Part shown: piece by piece, positions 1 to 6,952 of the stretch
Numbering within the stretch: the stretch's first letter is position 1
Layout: each line of letters opens with the position of its first letter
Assembly (NCBI GenBank): GCA_937928585.1
Contig: CALEZK010000071.1
Coordinates: 1-7,283 of the forward strand
Source: an uncultured bacterium
GTDB lineage: Bacteria > Hydrogenedentota > Hydrogenedentia > Hydrogenedentales > SLHB01
Direction: 5' to 3'
Length of the DNA stretch: 7,283 nucleotides
Position numbers and translations under genes: made by a program
The notes under the pieces: generated by a model
Databases searched by the model: none
The model's input: only the letters and a program-made list of their open reading frames with translations
Told to the model about the DNA's origin: nothing

Positions 1-1719
1 CGTCTCCGGCGTTGGTATGTTCGGCGATGGCGGGATCCATGGAAGACTACACTCGCTGAAGAGTCGCTCCGGGGCCCAACTGTCCAACGCGTTCACACTT
101 ACCGAAAGCGTCAGGTCACGCAACTCCGTATCGCGCAGATACAATGCGATCTCGCCCATAGTCATGCCGTGCCGAACCGGGACAAGCCCCCAGCACACCA
201 TACTGTCGCTTGAAGCGGCAAGCGGCCCCTCCAGAATCGACCCGCCAATCGGATTCGGTCGATCGAGCACCAGCACCGGCACCTTGGCCGCCGCACAGGC
301 CTTCAGGCAGGCCTTCATCGTTGCCGGATAGGTATAGAAACGCGCGCCAACATCCTGCAGATCGATTACGAACACGTCGACCCCCGCCAATTCATCGGGC
401 AAGGGCGCGGTTCGTTTTCCATATAGGCTCACGACGGGGATCTTCGATTCCTGCTCGCTAACAGCCCCCCCCGCCTCTGCTTGTCCGCGTATGCCATGTT
501 CCGGGCTGAACAAACGAACTATCTTGACATTCGGAGCAAGCGCGAACACGTCGAGGATGTGTCTGCCCAACTGATCCACGGCAGCGTGATGCGTCAGCAA
601 AGCAACGCGCTTTCCACGCAGATCGCGAAAATCTTCACGGACCAATCGATCCAGACCGCAATGCGCATTGGTGGATTTTGGGTAATAAAGCTTGCCGACC
701 GCGGTATGGAAAACCTTGCGTAGGGATTCGTTGTCCCGCCTATCGCGTGACGGATGGCAGGTGTTGCTCAGCAAAATGACAAAGCGATTGGCCTTGCGAT
801 CGATCCAAACGCTGGTTCCGGTCCAGCCGGCGTGTCCCATCGCATCGCGCGCAGGCAGAAATCCAAAATTCTTCGTTGGCCATGCATCGAGCTGCCAACC
901 AAGCCCCTGCCAGGGCCAGGCCGCAGTCGCTCCGACTTTCGCCATCGCGGCAACGGTTTCAAGTTTCAAAATCTGGCCCGCCAAAAGGGCGCGCGCATAC
1001 CGTGCGATGTCACTGGCCGTACTGAAAAGGCCGGCGTGCCCTGCTACTCCTCCTACCGCATACGCGTTCTCATCGTGGACCTGCCCAATCATGACCTTGC
1101 CACGCCACTCCGAGTTTTCGGTCGCCGCGCAATTCACCACCCATTCGGCAGGCGGGTTGAATGCAGTGCGCGTCAGCTTAAACGGCTCGAAGATGCGTTG
1201 CCGGCAAAAGGCGTCGAATTTTTGCTTTGAAGCCAGTTCCACAATCCGGCCCAGGATCATGTAGCCAACATCTGAATACAGCCAACGCGTCCCGGCAGGC
1301 CAGCTCAATGGCATCGCGGCGTATCGCTCCAGCATGCCGTCGATTGTGTTTGAGTCTTTATAAAACGGCCGCCCGGGGTTCAGGCCCGCGGTATGGGTGA
1401 TGCAATGACGAACGGAGATCGTGCTGAATGCGGGAATGGGCAGGAAATCGGTTACGGGCGCATCCAAATCAACCACGCCATCCTGATTCAACAACAAGAT
1501 CGCGGTAGCAGTTGCCATCACTTTTGTAACCGAAGCCAAATCGTAGAGCGTATCCGGTTCGGCGGGTAACACCGCAGGCACGGTTTGCCTTGATCCGACG
1601 GCGATATGCGCATGCGTGTGTTCAAGATCGCCGACATATGCTACTGCACCCGGCGCCTTGGCCTTCTCCACTGCATCTTCAAGCGCGACGCGAATCTGAT
1701 CGGACAACGGGCTGTTCAC
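1..1719 (-). CDS. Serine beta-lactamase-fold hydrolase fused to NamZ (DUF1343) exo-N-acetylmuramidase, 3' end outside window
   Basis: The frame is open for 573 codons from a GTG start at 1719 to the window edge. Residues about 10-345 form a serine beta-lactamase/esterase (PF00144-type) domain with the nucleophile motif S63-V-T-K66, the second motif Y148-S-D150 and a third motif G295-H-A-G298 in place of KTG. Residues about 360-573 match NamZ/DUF1343 (GH171), with FSPEHGIRG (404-412), SLYG (431-434), DLQDVGARFYTY (453-464), DRPNPIGG (486-493), RHGMTMGE (516-523) and WIPPSPNIPTPET (561-573). NamZ enzymes release terminal MurNAc from peptidoglycan fragments. As I recall, beta-lactamase-like AmiE (YbbE) of Bacillus subtilis removes the peptide from MurNAc-peptides and is encoded near namZ (ybbC), so a bifunctional muropeptide-recycling enzyme is the best inference. 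No signal peptide is visible at the N-terminus (MNSPLSDQIRVALEDAV). The GTG overlaps the thioesterase stop (GTGA); the next in-frame ATG falls just after the SxxK motif and would destroy the domain. NamZ proteins are about 360-400 residues, so roughly 150 or more residues lie outside. Domain calls are firm, the amidase role is not. Confidence 0.9.
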   Translation of the reverse strand, partial: MNSPLSDQIRVALEDAVEKAKAPGAVAYVGDLEHTHAHIAVGSRQTVPAVLPAEPDTLYDLASVTKVMATATAILLLNQDGVVDLDAPVTDFLPIPAFSTISVRHCITHTAGLNPGRPFYKDSNTIDGMLERYAAMPLSWPAGTRWLYSDVGYMILGRIVELASKQKFDAFCRQRIFEPFKLTRTAFNPPAEWVVNCAATENSEWRGKVMIGQVHDENAYAVGGVAGHAGLFSTASDIARYARALLAGQILKLETVAAMAKVGATAAWPWQGLGWQLDAWPTKNFGFLPARDAMGHAGWTGTSVWIDRKANRFVILLSNTCHPSRDRRDNESLRKVFHTAVGKLYYPKSTNAHCGLDRLVREDFRDLRGKRVALLTHHAAVDQLGRHILDVFALAPNVKIVRLFSPEHGIRGQAEAGGAVSEQESKIPVVSLYGKRTAPLPDELAGVDVFVIDLQDVGARFYTYPATMKACLKACAAAKVPVLVLDRPNPIGGSILEGPLAASSDSMVCWGLVPVRHGMTMGEIALYLRDTELRDLTLSVSVNALDSWAPERLFSECSLPWIPPSPNIPTPET

Positions 1720-2597
1720 GTAAGAGTTTCCTCGGTGATGATCGGTTGAATGTCCTGAATATACGCGGGATGCATGGGTAAGGGACTACCGCCCTCTACG
1801 GAACGACACGTCATCACCGCGCGTACGCGCGCCACTTGTGCGCCATCGCTCACCCGCACCAATTCAAAATGCCGCACTGCGTGGCCGCCGTCTACGTTTG
1901 AGAGCCACGAAGTAATATCAAGCGAATCGCCAAAGACTGCAGACTGTCGATAGTCGATTCGGAATTCGGTATACGCAAGCGCAAAGCCGCTCGCGCGCAT
2001 GCGTGCCTGGGTCCAACCGAATGCCGCATCCGTTTCCACCGCGCAATCTTCCGCGTAGGCAAGGTAAACGGAATTATTCACGTGTTGCGCTGGATCTATG
2101 TCACGCCACTCCACGCGTCGCCGTTGGGTAAATGAACTGGCGGGACTTGACGGCGCCGAGGGGAAACTTTCGCGGGGCTTATATGGAAGATCTGGGTCTA
2201 CCAGGGCGTCGCGAATTTCCGCCGGGATTCGCGCGGGTCTTCCCGTAGTAGTATCGATATAGGCCCAGTCCGTTTCCGCGCGCGCAACGATGACATCATC
2301 TCGAACACGACGAAGTTCGTATGCGCGCTTGGACATGGACGCCCGCATGTCCTGCACCCACGTACGAACACAGACCGCATCGCCATATCGCAACGGCTCG
2401 AGGAAAGCGATTTTTGTATCGCGCACCAACCAGATTCGACCCTGCGCGGCATACCATTCACCGCCAAACCCAGCGTCTGCACTGGCGTCCATAGCCGTTT
2501 CCTGAATGTACCTCAGGTAGTTGGTGTAATAAACCGTTTCATACGCGTCGCACTCGTAATGCCGCACGCGAAATGTCCGTTCAAACTGGTGCGCCAT
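1716..2597 (-). CDS. Tandem hot-dog acyl-CoA/acyl-ACP thioesterase (4HBT superfamily)
   Basis: This 293-residue protein holds two hot-dog thioesterase repeats and probably hydrolyses an acyl-CoA or acyl-ACP to the free acid in the cytoplasm. Repeat 1 (about 5-125) has RHYECDAYETVYYTNYLRY (12-30), with D17 in the place of the catalytic Asp of YbgC/4-hydroxybenzoyl-CoA thioesterases. Repeat 2 (about 160-285) has EWRDIDPAQHVNNSVYLAY (163-181), with the D-x-D and HVNN pattern seen in the second domain of FatA-like acyl-ACP thioesterases. A proline/serine-rich linker (about 138-158) separates them. The ATG lies 4 nt after the stop of the dehydrogenase gene, and its stop overlaps the next start by 4 nt, so it sits inside a translationally coupled unit. 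The ribosome binding site is weak, which fits coupling. Chain-length or aromatic specificity cannot be read from the sequence. Confidence 0.87.
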   Translation of the reverse strand: MAHQFERTFRVRHYECDAYETVYYTNYLRYIQETAMDASADAGFGGEWYAAQGRIWLVRDTKIAFLEPLRYGDAVCVRTWVQDMRASMSKRAYELRRVRDDVIVARAETDWAYIDTTTGRPARIPAEIRDALVDPDLPYKPRESFPSAPSSPASSFTQRRRVEWRDIDPAQHVNNSVYLAYAEDCAVETDAAFGWTQARMRASGFALAYTEFRIDYRQSAVFGDSLDITSWLSNVDGGHAVRHFELVRVSDGAQVARVRAVMTCRSVEGGSPLPMHPAYIQDIQPIITEETLT

Positions 2598-2601
2598 ACC
2601 G

Positions 2602-3762
2602 TTAAGAAAACGCCTTGATACCGGTGAGCTCGCCGCCGACGATCAGGGCGTGTATGTGTTCCGTGCCTTCGTACGTGATAACCGTTTCCAGATCGACCAT
2701 GCGTCGCATGATGTGTCTTGTTGTCATGATTCCGTTTGCACCGAGAAGCTCGCGGCAAGTCCGCACGATCTCAATCGCCTTTCGGCAGTTGTTCATTTTC
2801 GCGAGCGAAACATGCACCGGCTCAAGTTGATCGGCCGATTTCAGTTCACCGAGCCTGCGCGCAATCAACTGCATTGCCGTGAGCTCTGCGGTCATCCATG
2901 CAAGTTTGTATTGAACCAGTTGATGGCTCGCCAGGGGCTTCCCATCAAACTGCGGCCGCGCCGTCAGATACGCGATGGTTTCGTCGAGACTCGCCTGGGC
3001 CGCGCCAATGACGCCCCAGGCTATGCTGTAGCGCGCCTGGTTGAGACACGCCATCGCGGCACCAAGCGAACGTGCGCCGGGAAGAATCGCAGAGGCGTCG
3101 AGCTTAACGTCATGAAACAGTATCTCCGCGGACTCGCTCGTCCGAAAACTTACTTTGCCCTTTATAGGCCTCACTTCAATGCCGGGTTGATTCAGCTCGA
3201 CGAGAAATCCTGTTACGCGCCCCTCGAGTTTCGCCCATACCACCGCGACATCGGCGATAGTCGCGTTGGTGGCCCAACGTTTGTGGCCATGAAGCCGATA
3301 TTCACCGGCCGTTGCCACCGCTACAGTCTCCATCGCGCTCGGATTGCTGCCGAAGTGTGGTTCGGTCAATGCGAAACAGCCGATGGCTTCCAGTTTCGTG
3401 AGCGGGCCGAGCCATCGATTCTTTTGTTCTTCGGAGCCGAACATTTTGACGGGATGAACGACGAGACCTCCTTGCACGCTCATAATGCTGCGCAAGGTGG
3501 AACTCCCCCGCTCCAACTCGCGCATGGCAACGCCGTAGGCAATTGGATCCGGCGATTCACCGGCAATGAGATCCAGAATGCCCAAACGCGCAAGACCATC
3601 TTTGAGATGCCGCGGCGCTTCTTCGCGATCATGATACTCGGCGATACAGGGCAGCACCTCTGCATCCACAAACGCGCGCGTGCGCGCGGCGACTTCGCGC
3701 TGCGCGGCAGTCAACTCCGCATCGAGGTTGTACAAGTCGGTCTTATTGGGGGACTCGTTCAT
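2602..3762 (-). CDS. Acyl-CoA dehydrogenase, glutaryl-CoA dehydrogenase type
   Basis: This is a full-length 386-residue flavin acyl-CoA dehydrogenase that closely follows the glutaryl-CoA dehydrogenase subgroup. Glutaryl-CoA dehydrogenase oxidises and decarboxylates glutaryl-CoA to crotonyl-CoA in lysine, tryptophan and aromatic breakdown, using FAD and electron-transfer flavoprotein. Aligned from memory with human GCDH, the substrate-carboxylate residues E87, R94 and S98 correspond to E84, R91 and S95 in ELERGSSTLRSIMS (82-95). The catalytic base E370 with its neighbour Y369 corresponds to Y364-E365 in TYEGTEHIHAL (363-373). Other family blocks are CFALTEPHFGS (129-139), WATN (163-166) and the ending LTGIKAF. 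The start ATG at 3762 has AGGG about 10 nt upstream. It is the first gene of a tight trio with the thioesterase and NamZ fusion. Subgroup assignment is good. Glutaryl-CoA itself as substrate is inference, since related enzymes may use other dicarboxylyl- or branched acyl-CoAs. Confidence 0.9.
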   Translation of the reverse strand: MNESPNKTDLYNLDAELTAAQREVAARTRAFVDAEVLPCIAEYHDREEAPRHLKDGLARLGILDLIAGESPDPIAYGVAMRELERGSSTLRSIMSVQGGLVVHPVKMFGSEEQKNRWLGPLTKLEAIGCFALTEPHFGSNPSAMETVAVATAGEYRLHGHKRWATNATIADVAVVWAKLEGRVTGFLVELNQPGIEVRPIKGKVSFRTSESAEILFHDVKLDASAILPGARSLGAAMACLNQARYSIAWGVIGAAQASLDETIAYLTARPQFDGKPLASHQLVQYKLAWMTAELTAMQLIARRLGELKSADQLEPVHVSLAKMNNCRKAIEIVRTCRELLGANGIMTTRHIMRRMVDLETVITYEGTEHIHALIVGGELTGIKAFS

Positions 3763-3786
3763 GAATGGATACCCTGTGTGGCCGCA

Positions 3787-3814
3787 ATCATAATCGAAAG
3801 CCGACTCCGGTCAT
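3787..3814 (-). promoter_or_regulatory. Candidate sigma70-type promoter for the dehydrogenase-thioesterase-NamZ unit
   Basis: On the minus strand a TATGAT -10 box (3792-3787, 5 of 6 consensus) follows an ATGACC -35 box (3814-3809, 4 of 6) with a 16-bp spacer. Transcription would begin about 17 nt before the dehydrogenase ATG, leaving room for the AGGG. The -35 box overlaps a small perfect hairpin (CCGGT/ACCGG, 3807-3823, loop CATAAAA) directly after the sulfatase stop. The hairpin has no following T-run, so I do not call it a terminator. Read-through from the sulfatase gene therefore remains possible. Confidence 0.35.
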
Positions 3815-3826
3815 AAAAACCGGTGA

Positions 3827-5980
3827 CTAGGGCCGCGGCCGTTTTTCGGCTGAGGCAAGCAGCTCCCGAAAGGCGGCAACGTCGCGCAGGCTGGAAAAAT
3901 CCTCGTCTTCACGGGCGATGCGCGCGATCGCAACGTCCGCGGGAGCAAGCGAAACAGCCTCTTTCAGTAGCGCCACGGCGGCGACGTTCTCTCCGGCAAG
4001 CGCAGCGGCGCACGCAAGGTTGTACGGCGGAAGCCACGAATCCGGCCGCAGTGCGCGGGCCTTTTCAAACATCGCGCTTGCCGTATTCCCCTCTTTCAGC
4101 CGTTGCGCACAGAGTCCCGCTTGTATGTGCGCGGAGAAATGGTCCGGCGTCGCGTCGAGCACTTTTCGATAGTGCACCAATGCTTCCGCATACGCGCCTT
4201 GCAGGTAATACAAATCTGCATAGGCGTTGTGTGCGCGCGGCATCGCGGGATCGGCCTCGATAGCGCGTGCATACCATGCGCTCGCTTCTTCGTGTTTTCC
4301 TTCCTGCAATGAGAGGAACCCAAGAATGACCATGGCTTCAACCAAATGCGGCGCATGCGCCAGGGCCAGTTCGCAATGTTCTCGCGCTTTCGCAGGGTCC
4401 TTCTGCCGGACCGCAACCACGCCCAACATATAAAGCACGCGCGCCTGGGCGGGATCGGTTTCGAGTGATCGGCGATACTCCGCCTCCGCATCCGCAAGTC
4501 GATTCTGCCGCATGAGCACAAGCCCCAAAACGTTGCGAGCGGTCACATGACCCGGAGCCTGCGCCAACACTTCACGCAAGAGTTTCTCCGCAACGGCAAA
4601 CTCGGAGCGCTGTGCGGCATGGCGTGCGTCTTCGAGCTTAGCGTACAGCGCGAGTCCGTCTTTCGGATCCATTCCACTGGCATCGGCGCGCGCTCGGTCG
4701 GTTGCGACATAGCCCATGGCGCGCAAGGCATCGAGTGTTTCCCGATCGAGGGGATTTGACGCTTTACCCCGCGCGAACTTGGCGGAATCGTCGATCAGGG
4801 ATTGCAGCATCGCATCCATCTCTGCGTTCACCGCATCCGACGCGCTAACTAGATTGGTAAGCTCTTTCGGATCCTTGTCGAGATCATAGCGTTCCGGTTT
4901 TGGCGCGCGAATCCACTTCATCCGGTTCGCGCGCACGGCATACAGCGGCGCCATCCCGAAGCCCACCTCTGAAAGTAGCGATTCAGCATACTGCGGTCGC
5001 TGTAACGGCGGCGCCTCGAGGCCGCGCAGTGCCTGGGACAGATCAATACCCTGCACTTGGGTTGTATCCGAAATGCCTGACAGCGCGCGCAGCGTGGGGA
5101 AAATATCGATGCAACTCGCCGGGCCCTTATAACGACCCGGCGAAAGGGCGCCGGGGTACCGCACAATGAGCGGCACGCGAATCGTCGCGTCGTAAACGAA
5201 TATTGCGTGTGTCTTCTCCCCGTGCTCCCCAAGACTCTCTCCGTGGTCTGCGGTGAGTACCGAGATTGTGTTATCGAATTTATTGTTTGCTTTCAGCCAC
5301 CCGACCAGTTGACCGACCGCTTCGTCTACTTGAGCGATCTCTGCATCGTAGAGTGTTGGCAGGAGGTGACGTTTCGCATATCGAGATTCATACGGCTGAT
5401 GCGGATCGAAAAAGTGCACCCACAGGAAGAAGGGCGCATCGGATTTGGCGCCAACCTGTTCCAGCCAGGCAATTGCCTTTTCCGCGGTGCGATTCGCAGG
5501 ACGGTCGCGAATCATAAAAAGGCGCGGTTCGTCTTCCGCCCAAAGTGCGTCGTCGTACACGTCGAAGCCCTGTACAAGATTGTAACGCCGCCCCAGCACC
5601 ACTGCGGAAACAAACGCACCGGTACGATAGCCATGATCTTTCATTGCTTCGGCCAGCGTCCAGTGCTCATCTGCCAGCATGTACGCACCGTTATCACGCA
5701 CGCCGTGCGCCGGAGGTAACAACCCCGTCATGATGGAAGCGTGCGCAGGCATCGTGATTGGCGCGGTGGTCGTCGCATCATCGAAAAGCACGCCTTCGTC
5801 CGCCAACGCATCAATATTCGGCGTCCTGGCCAGCGCATACCCGTAGCAGCCCAATCGGTCCGCCCGCAGCGTATCCACAGTAATCAGCAGCACATTAGGC
5901 CGCGCCGCCGCCTCCACCACCCCAGCAGCAAACACCAACCCAATCAAAAAAACCGCATATCTCACCGCACGACCATACAT
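3827..5980 (-). CDS. Exported sulfatase-fold (alkaline phosphatase superfamily) protein with C-terminal TPR array; Thr at the nucleophile position
   Basis: This 717-residue protein starts with a signal peptide (hydrophobic 8-21, likely cut after VEA24 or AAA26), so it should act outside the cytoplasm. Residues about 27-375 are a sulfatase/alkaline-phosphatase-superfamily domain: ITVDTLRADRLGCYG (33-47, metal ligand D36), the nucleophile segment APITMPAHASIMTG (73-86), HFFDPH (189-194), and TADHGESLGEHGEKTH (243-258, D245-H246). The nucleophile position is Thr (T76) in T-M-P-A-H, not Cys or Ser in C/S-x-P-x-R, so formylglycine cannot form. Thr nucleophiles occur in relatives such as EptA and LtaS. 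The substrate may therefore be a phosphate or other ester. Residues about 445-682 hold six or seven TPR repeats ending in EDEDFSSLRD (691-700), which probably bind a protein partner. The ATG has AGGGGG immediately before it with no spacer; GTG at codon 6 is a possible alternative start. Function remains open. Confidence 0.9.
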   Translation of the reverse strand: MYGRAVRYAVFLIGLVFAAGVVEAAARPNVLLITVDTLRADRLGCYGYALARTPNIDALADEGVLFDDATTTAPITMPAHASIMTGLLPPAHGVRDNGAYMLADEHWTLAEAMKDHGYRTGAFVSAVVLGRRYNLVQGFDVYDDALWAEDEPRLFMIRDRPANRTAEKAIAWLEQVGAKSDAPFFLWVHFFDPHQPYESRYAKRHLLPTLYDAEIAQVDEAVGQLVGWLKANNKFDNTISVLTADHGESLGEHGEKTHAIFVYDATIRVPLIVRYPGALSPGRYKGPASCIDIFPTLRALSGISDTTQVQGIDLSQALRGLEAPPLQRPQYAESLLSEVGFGMAPLYAVRANRMKWIRAPKPERYDLDKDPKELTNLVSASDAVNAEMDAMLQSLIDDSAKFARGKASNPLDRETLDALRAMGYVATDRARADASGMDPKDGLALYAKLEDARHAAQRSEFAVAEKLLREVLAQAPGHVTARNVLGLVLMRQNRLADAEAEYRRSLETDPAQARVLYMLGVVAVRQKDPAKAREHCELALAHAPHLVEAMVILGFLSLQEGKHEEASAWYARAIEADPAMPRAHNAYADLYYLQGAYAEALVHYRKVLDATPDHFSAHIQAGLCAQRLKEGNTASAMFEKARALRPDSWLPPYNLACAAALAGENVAAVALLKEAVSLAPADVAIARIAREDEDFSSLRDVAAFRELLASAEKRPRP

Positions 5981-5986
5981 CCCCCT

Positions 5987-6015
5987 ACTCTAGGATGCTG
6001 CCGCCGAACAATCAA
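5987..6015 (-). promoter_or_regulatory. Candidate promoter placed for a leaderless sulfatase-TPR transcript
   Basis: On the minus strand, TTGATT (6015-6010, 4 of 6 match to a -35 box) and TAGAGT (5992-5987, TAnnnT-type -10, 4 of 6) are separated by exactly 17 bp. The -10 box ends only 6 nt before the ATG at 5980, so transcription would start at or next to the initiation codon. The purine-rich AGGGGG between them abuts the ATG and is too close for a normal Shine-Dalgarno interaction. The matches are modest, so this is a hypothesis. Confidence 0.3.
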
Positions 6016-6060
6016 ACTACGGATAAGTCGAGCGTCGATGAAATGCCTACACTTGGACGG

Positions 6061-6939
6061 CTAATCTCTCGCCTCCGCGTGCGCTTTCCGCATTAGATCG
6101 CGCAAAAGGTCCTTGTGTTTTTCGATATCGCCCTTTCCTACTCGAATTCGATAGCGCCCCCATTGATTGTCATATTCCATGACGTCAATTCCAGCTTCTT
6201 CCAATATATTCTGGATTTCTTCCGATTTTGTGAGCCTAGGCTCGAATCTAACCCATTCTTTTTTGGGCCGAAAGGTGACAAGATTATCTGGCTGGCCACT
6301 CTTGGTCGCAAGACCAATATAAAATTTGTTGTATTTCAGGGTAAGCTCAGGATCGATTTCATTCACCAGCCCTAAAAGGGAGTCTGTAATCTCCAGAGTA
6401 TGCCGAGTTCCTTTTTTCTCCCAATACGATCTATCCGTAACCTCTTTACTGTCCTCATCCTCGTCAACAAGTCCGAGGCGCATTTCGTTCAACACGGTTG
6501 TGAAAATAAGGGATACTTGGTCGCCAAGTTTAAATGCCTGCATTTGAATCGCAACTAGGGGAATGAATCCATTGAACAAATTCACGACGTTGAGAAACCG
6601 ACTCGTTATTTCTTCCGCTACCAGTACCGCTGTGTGTTCATATTGCGGGTAACGTTTTCTTTCGATATCCCAGTATTCAATAGTGCGAATAATATGAGAT
6701 TCATCGGACTTGCCGAGTTGGATTTCAATCTCATAACGTCGGTTTGCATCCGAATCTTGGCACAAAAGATCAAGTCGTCCGCCTTGTGGATGAACCCGCT
6801 CTCTATCCTTTAGAACGAGGTCGCCGAGTCCAAGAAGTGATGGATCTTCCGCAATACGCTCTTGGACCCACTTCTCATTAAACTCAGGTTGCGTTTTCAA
6901 AAAAATTCTTTCGGGTTTGGCATACCTCAGGTTACCCAT
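6061..6939 (-). CDS. Putative PD-(D/E)XK nuclease-like protein with a DUF5655-like C-terminal half
   Basis: This 292-residue soluble protein has no signal peptide or membrane segment. Its first half looks like a NucS/restriction-type PD-(D/E)XK fold. A helical lead-in (FNEKWVQERIAEDPSLLGLG, 20-39) is followed by GGRLDLL with D57, then the strand YEIEIQLGKSD (69-79) carrying E70/E72 and Q74. This gives D-x(n)-E-x-Q, a known variant with Gln for the usual Lys. After it comes RTIEYWDIERKRYPQYEHTA (85-104) and a strand/helix run through about 150. The second half (about 170-285) has YNKFYIGLATKSG, FRPKKEWVRFEPR and YRIRVGKGD, resembling the DUF5655 C-terminal domain of COG3586-type proteins. The start is well supported: AAGGGAG lies 6 nt before the ATG. 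The gene is more AT-rich than its neighbours (hand-counted lines of 38-45% GC) and lies beside a transposase relic, which suggests transfer. DNA cleavage and a defence role are inference; no methylase or helicase partner is in the window. Confidence 0.75.
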   Translation of the reverse strand: MGNLRYAKPERIFLKTQPEFNEKWVQERIAEDPSLLGLGDLVLKDRERVHPQGGRLDLLCQDSDANRRYEIEIQLGKSDESHIIRTIEYWDIERKRYPQYEHTAVLVAEEITSRFLNVVNLFNGFIPLVAIQMQAFKLGDQVSLIFTTVLNEMRLGLVDEDEDSKEVTDRSYWEKKGTRHTLEITDSLLGLVNEIDPELTLKYNKFYIGLATKSGQPDNLVTFRPKKEWVRFEPRLTKSEEIQNILEEAGIDVMEYDNQWGRYRIRVGKGDIEKHKDLLRDLMRKAHAEARD

Positions 6940-6945
6940 CGATGA

Positions 6946-6952
6946 CTCCCTT
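6946..6952 (-). promoter_or_regulatory. Strong Shine-Dalgarno fixing the nuclease start
   Basis: The minus strand reads AAGGGAG followed by a 6-nt spacer and ATG at 6939. It is the best ribosome binding site in the window and settles the nuclease start. The other minus-strand genes have weak, abutting or overlapping initiation signals. Confidence 0.7.

Noticed and set aside
17..1264. Several plus-strand reading frames of 63-190 residues at the left end
   Set aside because: All lie opposite the uninterrupted 573-codon minus-strand beta-lactamase/NamZ frame, which shows clear family motifs along its whole length.
2650..3816. 388-residue plus-strand reading frame
   Set aside because: It is an antisense shadow of the well-supported acyl-CoA dehydrogenase gene; its translation has no family motifs.
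3807..3823. CCGGT-CATAAAA-ACCGG hairpin after the sulfatase stop as an intrinsic terminator
   Set aside because: The stem is only 5 bp and no T-run follows in the direction of transcription; it overlaps a better promoter candidate.
3827..5980. Annotation as a classical formylglycine arylsulfatase or choline sulfatase
   Set aside because: The required Cys or Ser is Thr and the signature Arg is His, so the formylglycine mechanism cannot apply.
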